From Limanda limanda (lineage: Eukaryota; Chordata; Actinopteri; Pleuronectiformes; Pleuronectidae), in the NCBI RefSeq assembly GCF_963576545.1, contig NW_026870578.1, positions 124,001 through 188,000 on the forward strand: a stretch of DNA of 64,000 bases, read 5' to 3'. A program made the translations under genes and the position numbers. Below the pieces are notes generated by a model. It saw nothing but the letters and a program-made list of their open reading frames with translations. It was not told the origin of the DNA and did no database searches. Positions within the stretch are counted from its first letter, which is position 1. Every line of letters begins with the position of its first letter. Positions 37,069-49,389 of this stretch are shown in pieces.

Positions 37069-38348
37069 AAAAAGTTATTCAAGAATATCTCCTCAGATTT
37101 GGGGGAATTTCGTCGGTCGACCTCTTCCGAAGGTCGTACAAGCTCGGGGATGGTACCAATCGATCCGCAGGACCCAAATTAGTCCAGATGCAACCACTTT
37201 CCAAGTCTCTCCGACCTTCACAAAAAAAGTTATTCAAGAATATCTCTTTCTCCTATGTGCTTTCATCCCTAACCCTAACCCTAACCCTTCCGAAAGTCGG
37301 AGAAGCTCAAGAATGGTACCGATGGATGCGCGCTACCCCATTTAGTGGGGGTAGAGCCTACTTGCAAGTCTCTCCGACCTTCACAAAAAAAGTTATTCAA
37401 GAATATCTCCTCAGATTTGGGGGAATTTCGTCGGTCGACCTCTTCCGAAGGTCGTACAAGCTCGGGGATGGTACCAATCGATCCGCAGGACCCAAATTAG
37501 TCCAGATGCAACCACTTTCCAAGTCTCTCCGACCGTCACAAAAAAAGTTATTCAAGAATATCTCTTTCTCCTATGTGCTTTCATCCCTAACCCTAACCCT
37601 AACCCTTCCGAAAGTCGGAGAAGCTCAAGGATGGTACCTATCGATGCGCGCTACCCCATTTAGTGGGGGTAGAGCCTACTTGCAAGTCTCTCCGACCTTC
37701 ACAAAAAAAGTTATTCAAGAATATCTCTTTCTCCTATGTGCTTTCATCCCTAACCCTAACCCTAACCCTTCCGAAAGTCGGAGAAGCTCAAGGATGGTAC
37801 CGATCGATGCGCGCTACCCCATTTAGTGGGGGTAGAGCCTACTTGCAAGTCTCTCCGACCTTCACAAAAAAAGTTATTCAAGAATATCTCCTCAGATTTG
37901 GGGGAATTTCGTCGGTCGACCTCTTCCGAAGGTCGTACAAGCTCGGGGATGGTACCAATCGATCCGCAGGACCCAAATTAGTCCAGATGCAACTACTTTC
38001 CAAGTCTCTCCGACCTTCACAAAAAAAGTTATTCAAGAATATCTCTTTCTCCTATGTGCTTTCATCCCTAACCCTAACCCTAACCCTTCCGAAAGTCGGA
38101 GAAGCTCAAGGATGGTACCGATCGATGCGCGCTACCCCATTTAGTGGGGGTAGAGCCTACTTGCAAGTCTCTCCGACCTTCACAAAAAAAGTTATTCAAG
38201 AATATCTCTTTCTCCTATGTGCTTTCATCCCTAACCCTAACCCTAACCCTTCCGAAAGTCGGAGAAGCTCAAGGATGGTACCGATCGATGCGCGCTACCC
38301 CATTTAGTGGGGGTAGAGCCTACTTGCAAGTCTCTCCGACCTTCACAA
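37069..38348. repeat. Nested 1280-bp repeat (5 A + 3 B), copy 1
   Basis: Order B-A-B-A-A-B-A-A. Markers: CAAGAATGG with GATGGATGC near 37308-37328, GACCGTCAC near 37532, TACCTATCG near 37636 and GCAACTAC near 37990. All recur 1280 bp later. The pair is carried inside the 7205-bp repeat and so reappears at 44274-46833. Confidence 0.92.
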
Positions 38349-39628
38349 AAAAAGTTATTCAAGAATATCTCCTCAGATTTGGGGGAATTTCGTCGGTCGA
38401 CCTCTTCCGAAGGTCGTACAAGCTCGGGGATGGTACCAATCGATCTGCAGGACCCAAATTAGTCCAGATGCAACCACTTTCCAAGTCTCTCCGACCTTCA
38501 CAAAAAAAGTTATTCAAGAATATCTCTTTCTCCTATGTGCTTTCATCCCTAACCCTAACCCTAACCCTTCCGAAAGTCGGAGAAGCTCAAGAATGGTACC
38601 GATGGATGCGCGCTACCCCATTTAGTGGGGGTAGAGCCTACTTGCAAGTCTCTCCGACCTTCACAAAAAAAGTTATTCAAGAATATCTCCTCAGATTTGG
38701 GGGAATTTCGTCGGTCGACCTCTTCCGAAGGTCGTACAAGCTCGGGGATGGTACCAATCGATCCGCAGGACCCAAATTAGTCCAGATGCAACCACTTTCC
38801 AAGTCTCTCCGACCGTCACAAAAAAAGTTATTCAAGAATATCTCTTTCTCCTATGTGCTTTCATCCCTAACCCTAACCCTAACCCTTCCGAAAGTCGGAG
38901 AAGCTCAAGGATGGTACCTATCGATGCGCGCTACCCCATTTAGTGGGGGTAGAGCCTACTTGCAAGTCTCTCCGACCTTCACAAAAAAAGTTATTCAAGA
39001 ATATCTCTTTCTCCTATGTGCTTTCATCCCTAACCCTAACCCTAACCCTTCCGAAAGTCGGAGAAGCTCAAGGATGGTACCGATCGATGCGCGCTACCCC
39101 ATTTAGTGGGGGTAGAGCCTACTTGCAAGTCTCTCCGACCTTCACAAAAAAAGTTATTCAAGAATATCTCCTCAGATTTGGGGGAATTTCGTCGGTCGAC
39201 CTCTTCCGAAGGTCGTACAAGCTCGGGGATGGTACCAATCGATCCGCAGGACCCAAATTAGTCCAGATGCAACTACTTTCCAAGTCTCTCCGACCTTCAC
39301 AAAAAAAGTTATTCAAGAATATCTCTTTCTCCTATGTGCTTTCATCCCTAACCCTAACCCTAACCCTTCCGAAAGTCGGAGAAGCTCAAGGATGGTACCG
39401 ATCGATGCGCGCTACCCCATTTAGTGGGGGTAGAGCCTACTTGCAAGTCTCTCCGACCTTCACAAAAAAAGTTATTCAAGAATATCTCTTTCTCCTATGT
39501 GCTTTCATCCCTAACCCTAACCCTAACCCTTCCGAAAGTCGGAGAAGCTCAAGGATGGTACCGATCGATGCGCGCTACCCCATTTAGTGGGGGTAGAGCC
39601 TACTTGCAAGTCTCTCCGACCTTCACAA
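38349..39628. repeat. Nested 1280-bp repeat, copy 2
   Basis: Same markers near 38588-38608, 38812, 38916 and 39270. It differs from copy 1 by the CTGCAG allele in its first B (near 38445), where copy 1 has CCGCAG. Confidence 0.92.
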
Positions 39629-42184
39629 AAAAAGTTATTCAAGAATATCTCCTCAGATTTGGGGGAATTTCGTCGGTCGACCTCTTCCGAAGGTCGTACA
39701 AGCTCGGGGATGGTACCAATCGATCTGCAGGACCCAAATTAGTCCAGATGCAACCACTTTCCAAGTCTCTCCGACCTTCACAAAAAACGTTATTCAAGAA
39801 TATCTCTTTCTCCTATGTGCTTTCATCCCTAACCCTAACCCTAACCCTTCCAAAAGTCGGAGAAGCTCAAGGATGGTACCGATCGATGCGCGCAACCCCA
39901 TTTAGTGGGGGTAGAGCCTACTTGCAAGTCTCTCCGACCTTCACAAAAAACGTTATTCAAGAATATCTCTTTCTCCTATGTGCTTTCATCCCTAACCCTA
40001 ACCCTAACCCTTCCGAAAGTCGGAGAAGCTCAAGGATGGTACCGATCGATGCGCGCTACCCCATTTAGTGGGGGTAGAGCCTACTTGCAAGTCTCTCCGA
40101 CATTCACAAAAAAAGTTATTCAAGAATATCTCCTCAGATTTGGGGGAATTTCGTCGGTCGACCTCTTCCGAAGGTCGTACAAGCTCGGGGATGGTACCAA
40201 TCGATCTGCAGGACCCAAATTAGTCCAGATGCAACCACTTTCCAAGTCTCTCCGACCTTCACAAAAAAAGTTATTCAAGAATATCTCTTTCTCCTATGTG
40301 CTTTCATCCCTAACCCTAACCCTAACCCTTCCAAAAGTCGGAGAAGCTCAAGGATGGTACCGATCGATGCGCGCTACCCCATTTAGTGGGGGTAGAGCCT
40401 ACTTGCAAGTCTCTCCGACCTTCACAAAAAACGTTATTCAAGAATATCTCTTTCTCCTATGTGCTTTCATCCCTAACCCTAACCCTAACCCTTCCGAAAG
40501 TCGGAGAAGCTCAAGGATGGTACCGATCGATGCGCGCTACCCCATTTAGTGGGGGTAGAGCCTACTTGCAAGTCTCTCCGACATTCACAAAAAAAGTTAT
40601 TCAAGAATATCTCCTCAGATTTGGGGGAATTTCGTCGGTCGACCTCTTCCGAAGGTCGTACAAGCTCGGGGATGGTACCAATCGATCCGCAGGACCCAAA
40701 TTAGTCCAGATGCAACCACTTTCCAAGTCTCTCCGACCTTCACAAAAAAAGTTATTCAAGAATATCTCTTTCTCCTATGTGCTTTCATCCCTAACCCTAA
40801 CCCTAACCCTTCCGAAAGTCGGAGAAGCTCAAGGATGGTACCGATCGATGCGCGCTACCCCATTTAGTGGGGGTAGAGCCTACTTGCAAGTCTCTCCGAC
40901 CTTCACAAAAAAAGTTATTCAAGAATATCTCTTTCTCCTATGTGCTTTCATCCCTAACCCTAACCCTAACCCTTCCGAAAGTCGGAGAAGCTCAAGGATG
41001 GTAACGATCGATGCGCGCTACCCCACTTAGTGGGGGTAGAGCCTACTTGCAAGTCTCTCCGACCTTCACAAAAAAAGTTATTCAAGAATATCTCTTTCTC
41101 CTATGTGCTTTCATCCCTAACCCTAACCCTTCCGAAAGTCGGAGAAGCTCAAGGATGGTACCGATCGATGCGCGCTACCCCATTTAGTGGGGGTAGAGCC
41201 TACTTGCAAGTCTCTCCGACCTTCACAAAAAAAGTTATTCAAGAATATCTCCTCAGATTTGGGGGAATTTCGTCGGTCGACCTCTTCCGAAGGTCGTACA
41301 AGCTCGGGGATGGTACCAATCGATCCGCAGGACCCAAATTAGTCCAGATGCAACCACTTTCCAAGTCTCTCCGACCTTCACAAAAAAAGTTATTCAAGAA
41401 TATCTCTTTCTCCTATGTGCTTTCATCCCTAACCCTAATCCTAACCCTTCCAAAAGTCGGAGAAGCTCAAGGATGGTACCGATCGATGCGCGCTACCCCA
41501 TTTAGTGGGGGTAGAGCCTACTTGCAAGTCTCTCCGACCTTCACAAAAAACGTTATTCAAGAATATCTCTTTCTCCTATGTGCTTTCATCCCTAACCCTA
41601 ACCCTAACCCTTCCGAAAGTCGGAGAAGCTCAAGGATGGTACCGATCGATGCGCGCTACCCCATTTAGTGGGGGTAGAGCCTACTTGCAAGTCTCTCCGA
41701 CCTTCACAAAAAACGTTATTCAAGAATATCTCTTTCTCCTATGTGCTTTCATCCCTAACCCTAACCCTAACCCTTCCGAAAGTCGGAGAAGCTCAAGGAT
41801 GGTACCGATCGATGCGCGCTACCCCATTTAGTGGGGGTAGAGCCTACTTGCAAGTCTCTCCGACCTTCACAAAAAAAGTTATTCAAGAATATCTCCTCAG
41901 ATTTGGGGGAATTTCGTCGGTCGACCTCTTCCGAAGGTCGTACAAGCTCGGGGATGGTACCAATCGATCTGCAGGACCCAAATTAGTCCAGATGCAACCA
42001 CTTTCCAAGTCTCTCCGACCTTCACAAAAAAAGTTATTCAAGAATATCTCTTTCTCCTATGTGCTTTCATCCCTAACCCTAACCCTTCCGAAAGTCGGAG
42101 AAGCTCAAGGATGGTACCGATCGATGCGCGCTACCCCATTTAGTGGGGGTAGAGCCTACTTGCAAGTCTCTCCGACCTTCACAA

Positions 42185-45100
42185 AAAAAGTTATTCAAGA
42201 ATATCTCTTTCTCCTATGTGCTTTCATCCCTAACCCTAACCCTAACCCTTCCGAAAGTCGGAGAAGCTCAAGGATGGTAACGATCGATGCGCGCTACCCC
42301 ACTTAGTGGGGGTAGAGCCTACTTGCAAGTCTCTCCGACCTTCACAAAAAAAGTTATTCAAGAATATCTCTTTCTCCTATGTGCTTTCATCCCTAACCCT
42401 AACCCTTCCGAAAGTCGGAGAAGCTCAAGGATGGTACCGATCGATGCGCGCTACCCCATTTAGTGGGGGTAGAGCCTACTTGCAAGTCTCTCCGACCTTC
42501 ACAAAAAAAGTTATTCAAGAATATCTCCTCAGATTTGGGGGAATTTCGTCGGTCGACCTCTTCCGAAGGTCGTACAAGCTCGGGGATGGTACCAATCGAT
42601 CCGCAGGACCCAAATTAGTCCAGATGCAACCACTTTCCAAGTCTCTCCGACCTTCACAAAAAAAGTTATTCAAGAATATCTCTTTCTCCTATGTGCTTTC
42701 ATCCCTAACCCTAATCCTAACCCTTCCAAAAGTCGGAGAAGCTCAAGGATGGTACCGATCGATGCGCGCTACCCCATTTAGTGGGGGTAGAGCCTACTTG
42801 CAAGTCTCTCCGACCTTCACAAAAAACGTTATTCAAGAATATCTCTTTCTCCTATGTGCTTTCATCCCTAACCCTAACCCTAACCCTTCCGAAAGTCGGA
42901 GAAGCTCAAGGATGGTACCGATCGATGCGCGCTACCCCATTTAGTGGGGGTAGAGCCTACTTGCAAGTCTCTCCGACCTTCACAAAAAACGTTATTCAAG
43001 AATATCTCTTTCTCCTATGTGCTTTCATCCCTAACCCTAACCCTAACCCTTCCGAAAGTCGGAGAAGCTCAAGGATGGTACCGATCGATGCGCGCTACCC
43101 CATTTAGTGGGGGTAGAGCCTACTTGCAAGTCTCTCCGACCTTCACAAAAAAAGTTATTCAAGAATATCTCCTCAGATTTGGGGGAATTTCGTCGGTCGA
43201 CCTCTTCCGAAGGTCGTACAGGCTCGGGGATGGTACCAATCGATCTGCAGGACCCAAATTAGTCCAGATGCAACCACTTTCCAAGTCTCTCCGACCTTCA
43301 CAAAAAAAGTTATTCAAGAATATCTCTTTCTCCTATGTGCTTTCATCCCTAACCCTAACCCTAACCCTTCCGAAAGTCGGAGAAGCTCAAGGATGGTACC
43401 GATCGATGCACGCTACCCCATTTAGTGGGGGTAGAGCCTACTTGCAAGTCTCTCCGACCTTCACAAAAAAAGTTATTCAAGAATATCTCTTTCTCCTATG
43501 TGCTTTCATCCCTAACCCTAACCCTAACCCTTCCGAAAGTCGGAGAAGCTCAAGGATGGTACCGATCGATGCGCGCTACCCCATTTAGTGGGAGTAGAGC
43601 CTACTTGCAAGTCTCTCCGACCTTCACAAAAAAAGTTATTCAAGAATATCTCTTTCTCCTATGTGCTTTCATCCCTAACCCTAACCCTAACCCTTCCGAA
43701 AGTCGGAGAAGCTCAAGGATGGTACCGATCGATGCGCGCAACCCCATTTAGTGGGGGTAGAGCCTACTTGCAAGTCTCTCCGACCTTCACAAAAAAAGTT
43801 ATTCAAGAATATCTCCTCAGATTTGGGGGAATTTCGTCGGTCGACCTCTTCCGAAGGTCGTACAAGCTCGGGGATGGTACCAATCGATCCGCAGGACCCA
43901 AATTAGTCCAGATGCAACCACTTTCCAAGTCTCTCCGACCTTCACAAAAAAAGTTATTCAAGAATATCTCTTTCTCCTATGTGCTTTCATCCCTAACCCT
44001 AACCCTAACCCTTCCGAAAGTCGGAGAAGCTCAAGGATGGTACCGATCGATGCGCGCTACCCCATTTAGTGGGGGTAGAGCCTACTTGCAAGTCTCTCCG
44101 ACCTTCACAAAAAAAGTTATTCAAGAATATCTCTTTCTCCTATGTGCTTTCATCCCTAACCCTAACCCTAACCCTTCCGAAAGTCGGAGAAGCTCAAGGA
44201 TGGTACCGATCGATGCGCGCTACCCCATTTAGTGGGGGTAGAGCCTACTTGCAAGTCTCTCCGACCTTCACAAAAAAAGTTATTCAAGAATATCTCCTCA
44301 GATTTGGGGGAATTTCGTCGGTCGACCTCTTCCGAAGGTCGTACAAGCTCGGGGATGGTACCAATCGATCCGCAGGACCCAAATTAGTCCAGATGCAACC
44401 ACTTTCCAAGTCTCTCCGACCTTCACAAAAAAAGTTATTCAAGAATATCTCTTTCTCCTATGTGCTTTCATCCCTAACCCTAACCCTAACCCTTCCGAAA
44501 GTCGGAGAAGCTCAAGAATGGTACCGATGGATGCGCGCTACCCCATTTAGTGGGGGTAGAGCCTACTTGCAAGTCTCTCCGACCTTCACAAAAAAAGTTA
44601 TTCAAGAATATCTCCTCAGATTTGGGGGAATTTCGTCGGTCGACCTCTTCCGAAGGTCGTACAAGCTCGGGGATGGTACCAATCGATCCGCAGGACCCAA
44701 ATTAGTCCAGATGCAACCACTTTCCAAGTCTCTCCGACCGTCACAAAAAAAGTTATTCAAGAATATCTCTTTCTCCTATGTGCTTTCATCCCTAACCCTA
44801 ACCCTAACCCTTCCGAAAGTCGGAGAAGCTCAAGGATGGTACCTATCGATGCGCGCTACCCCATTTAGTGGGGGTAGAGCCTACTTGCAAGTCTCTCCGA
44901 CCTTCACAAAAAAAGTTATTCAAGAATATCTCTTTCTCCTATGTGCTTTCATCCCTAACCCTAACCCTAACCCTTCCGAAAGTCGGAGAAGCTCAAGGAT
45001 GGTACCGATCGATGCGCGCTACCCCATTTAGTGGGGGTAGAGCCTACTTGCAAGTCTCTCCGACCTTCACAAAAAAAGTTATTCAAGAATATCTCCTCAG

Positions 45101-48100
45101 ATTTGGGGGAATTTCGTCGGTCGACCTCTTCCGAAGGTCGTACAAGCTCGGGGATGGTACCAATCGATCCGCAGGACCCAAATTAGTCCAGATGCAACTA
45201 CTTTCCAAGTCTCTCCGACCTTCACAAAAAAAGTTATTCAAGAATATCTCTTTCTCCTATGTGCTTTCATCCCTAACCCTAACCCTAACCCTTCCGAAAG
45301 TCGGAGAAGCTCAAGGATGGTACCGATCGATGCGCGCTACCCCATTTAGTGGGGGTAGAGCCTACTTGCAAGTCTCTCCGACCTTCACAAAAAAAGTTAT
45401 TCAAGAATATCTCTTTCTCCTATGTGCTTTCATCCCTAACCCTAACCCTAACCCTTCCGAAAGTCGGAGAAGCTCAAGGATGGTACCGATCGATGCGCGC
45501 TACCCCATTTAGTGGGGGTAGAGCCTACTTGCAAGTCTCTCCGACCTTCACAAAAAAAGTTATTCAAGAATATCTCCTCAGATTTGGGGGAATTTCGTCG
45601 GTCGACCTCTTCCGAAGGTCGTACAAGCTCGGGGATGGTACCAATCGATCTGCAGGACCCAAATTAGTCCAGATGCAACCACTTTCCAAGTCTCTCCGAC
45701 CTTCACAAAAAAAGTTATTCAAGAATATCTCTTTCTCCTATGTGCTTTCATCCCTAACCCTAACCCTAACCCTTCCGAAAGTCGGAGAAGCTCAAGAATG
45801 GTACCGATGGATGCGCGCTACCCCATTTAGTGGGGGTAGAGCCTACTTGCAAGTCTCTCCGACCTTCACAAAAAAAGTTATTCAAGAATATCTCCTCAGA
45901 TTTGGGGGAATTTCGTCGGTCGACCTCTTCCGAAGGTCGTACAAGCTCGGGGATGGTACCAATCGATCCGCAGGACCCAAATTAGTCCAGATGCAACCAC
46001 TTTCCAAGTCTCTCCGACCGTCACAAAAAAAGTTATTCAAGAATATCTCTTTCTCCTATGTGCTTTCATCCCTAACCCTAACCCTAACCCTTCCGAAAGT
46101 CGGAGAAGCTCAAGGATGGTACCTATCGATGCGCGCTACCCCATTTAGTGGGGGTAGAGCCTACTTGCAAGTCTCTCCGACCTTCACAAAAAAAGTTATT
46201 CAAGAATATCTCTTTCTCCTATGTGCTTTCATCCCTAACCCTAACCCTAACCCTTCCGAAAGTCGGAGAAGCTCAAGGATGGTACCGATCGATGCGCGCT
46301 ACCCCATTTAGTGGGGGTAGAGCCTACTTGCAAGTCTCTCCGACCTTCACAAAAAAAGTTATTCAAGAATATCTCCTCAGATTTGGGGGAATTTCGTCGG
46401 TCGACCTCTTCCGAAGGTCGTACAAGCTCGGGGATGGTACCAATCGATCCGCAGGACCCAAATTAGTCCAGATGCAACTACTTTCCAAGTCTCTCCGACC
46501 TTCACAAAAAAAGTTATTCAAGAATATCTCTTTCTCCTATGTGCTTTCATCCCTAACCCTAACCCTAACCCTTCCGAAAGTCGGAGAAGCTCAAGGATGG
46601 TACCGATCGATGCGCGCTACCCCATTTAGTGGGGGTAGAGCCTACTTGCAAGTCTCTCCGACCTTCACAAAAAAAGTTATTCAAGAATATCTCTTTCTCC
46701 TATGTGCTTTCATCCCTAACCCTAACCCTAACCCTTCCGAAAGTCGGAGAAGCTCAAGGATGGTACCGATCGATGCGCGCTACCCCATTTAGTGGGGGTA
46801 GAGCCTACTTGCAAGTCTCTCCGACCTTCACAAAAAAAGTTATTCAAGAATATCTCCTCAGATTTGGGGGAATTTCGTCGGTCGACCTCTTCCGAAGGTC
46901 GTACAAGCTCGGGGATGGTACCAATCGATCTGCAGGACCCAAATTAGTCCAGATGCAACCACTTTCCAAGTCTCTCCGACCTTCACAAAAAACGTTATTC
47001 AAGAATATCTCTTTCTCCTATGTGCTTTCATCCCTAACCCTAACCCTAACCCTTCCAAAAGTCGGAGAAGCTCAAGGATGGTACCGATCGATGCGCGCAA
47101 CCCCATTTAGTGGGGGTAGAGCCTACTTGCAAGTCTCTCCGACCTTCACAAAAAACGTTATTCAAGAATATCTCTTTCTCCTATGTGCTTTCATCCCTAA
47201 CCCTAACCCTAACCCTTCCGAAAGTCGGAGAAGCTCAAGGATGGTACCGATCGATGCGCGCTACCCCATTTAGTGGGGGTAGAGCCTACTTGCAAGTCTC
47301 TCCGACATTCACAAAAAAAGTTATTCAAGAATATCTCCTCAGATTTGGGGGAATTTCGTCGGTCGACCTCTTCCGAAGGTCGTACAAGCTCGGGGATGGT
47401 ACCAATCGATCTGCAGGACCCAAATTAGTCCAGATGCAACCACTTTCCAAGTCTCTCCGACCTTCACAAAAAAAGTTATTCAAGAATATCTCTTTCTCCT
47501 ATGTGCTTTCATCCCTAACCCTAACCCTAACCCTTCCAAAAGTCGGAGAAGCTCAAGGATGGTACCGATCGATGCGCGCTACCCCATTTAGTGGGGGTAG
47601 AGCCTACTTGCAAGTCTCTCCGACCTTCACAAAAAACGTTATTCAAGAATATCTCTTTCTCCTATGTGCTTTCATCCCTAACCCTAACCCTAACCCTTCC
47701 GAAAGTCGGAGAAGCTCAAGGATGGTACCGATCGATGCGCGCTACCCCATTTAGTGGGGGTAGAGCCTACTTGCAAGTCTCTCCGACATTCACAAAAAAA
47801 GTTATTCAAGAATATCTCCTCAGATTTGGGGGAATTTCGTCGGTCGACCTCTTCCGAAGGTCGTACAAGCTCGGGGATGGTACCAATCGATCCGCAGGAC
47901 CCAAATTAGTCCAGATGCAACCACTTTCCAAGTCTCTCCGACCTTCACAAAAAAAGTTATTCAAGAATATCTCTTTCTCCTATGTGCTTTCATCCCTAAC
48001 CCTAACCCTAACCCTTCCGAAAGTCGGAGAAGCTCAAGGATGGTACCGATCGATGCGCGCTACCCCATTTAGTGGGGGTAGAGCCTACTTGCAAGTCTCT

Positions 48101-49389
48101 CCGACCTTCACAAAAAAAGTTATTCAAGAATATCTCTTTCTCCTATGTGCTTTCATCCCTAACCCTAACCCTAACCCTTCCGAAAGTCGGAGAAGCTCAA
48201 GGATGGTAACGATCGATGCGCGCTACCCCACTTAGTGGGGGTAGAGCCTACTTGCAAGTCTCTCCGACCTTCACAAAAAAAGTTATTCAAGAATATCTCT
48301 TTCTCCTATGTGCTTTCATCCCTAACCCTAACCCTTCCGAAAGTCGGAGAAGCTCAAGGATGGTACCGATCGATGCGCGCTACCCCATTTAGTGGGGGTA
48401 GAGCCTACTTGCAAGTCTCTCCGACCTTCACAAAAAAAGTTATTCAAGAATATCTCCTCAGATTTGGGGGAATTTCGTCGGTCGACCTCTTCCGAAGGTC
48501 GTACAAGCTCGGGGATGGTACCAATCGATCCGCAGGACCCAAATTAGTCCAGATGCAACCACTTTCCAAGTCTCTCCGACCTTCACAAAAAAAGTTATTC
48601 AAGAATATCTCTTTCTCCTATGTGCTTTCATCCCTAACCCTAATCCTAACCCTTCCAAAAGTCGGAGAAGCTCAAGGATGGTACCGATCGATGCGCGCTA
48701 CCCCATTTAGTGGGGGTAGAGCCTACTTGCAAGTCTCTCCGACCTTCACAAAAAACGTTATTCAAGAATATCTCTTTCTCCTATGTGCTTTCATCCCTAA
48801 CCCTAACCCTAACCCTTCCGAAAGTCGGAGAAGCTCAAGGATGGTACCGATCGATGCGCGCTACCCCATTTAGTGGGGGTAGAGCCTACTTGCAAGTCTC
48901 TCCGACCTTCACAAAAAACGTTATTCAAGAATATCTCTTTCTCCTATGTGCTTTCATCCCTAACCCTAACCCTAACCCTTCCGAAAGTCGGAGAAGCTCA
49001 AGGATGGTACCGATCGATGCGCGCTACCCCATTTAGTGGGGGTAGAGCCTACTTGCAAGTCTCTCCGACCTTCACAAAAAAAGTTATTCAAGAATATCTC
49101 CTCAGATTTGGGGGAATTTCGTCGGTCGACCTCTTCCGAAGGTCGTACAAGCTCGGGGATGGTACCAATCGATCTGCAGGACCCAAATTAGTCCAGATGC
49201 AACCACTTTCCAAGTCTCTCCGACCTTCACAAAAAAAGTTATTCAAGAATATCTCTTTCTCCTATGTGCTTTCATCCCTAACCCTAACCCTTCCGAAAGT
49301 CGGAGAAGCTCAAGGATGGTACCGATCGATGCGCGCTACCCCATTTAGTGGGGGTAGAGCCTACTTGCAAGTCTCTCCGACCTTCACAA
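42185..49389. repeat. 7205-bp higher-order repeat, copy 2
   Basis: B starts: 42505, 43149, 43793, 44274, 44592, 45073, 45554, 45872, 46353, 46834, 47315, 47796, 48434 and 49078, each exactly 7205 bp after the matching B of copy 1. I noticed no base difference between the two copies, so the event is either very recent or an assembly duplication. Similarity stops at about 49.38 kb, where copy 1 continues with AAAAAAAGTT and copy 2 with AAAAAACGTT. Confidence 0.92.
44274..46833. repeat. Nested 1280-bp repeat pair inside the second 7205-bp copy
   Basis: Two 1280-bp units, 44274-45553 and 45554-46833, with all markers of the pair at 37069-39628 shifted by 7205 bp, including the CTGCAG allele only in the second unit. 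The 1280-bp duplication therefore happened before the 7205-bp one. Confidence 0.92.

Larger units (their letters stand above)
34980..42184. repeat. 7205-bp higher-order repeat, copy 1 (45 monomers: 31 A + 14 B)
   Basis: B starts: 35300, 35944, 36588, 37069, 37387, 37868, 38349, 38667, 39148, 39629, 40110, 40591, 41229 and 41873. Paired markers at +7205 include GTACAGGCTCG near 36012, GATGCACGC near 36202, GTGGGAGTAG near 36384, the interrupted telomeric block at 35510, and ATGGTAACGATC with CCCCACTTA near 35071/35093. Homology extends about 100 bp upstream, into the unit at 34817. Part of this copy (about 39.9-41.9 kb) is itself a 5929-bp-offset duplicate of 34.0-35.9 kb. Confidence 0.93.
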
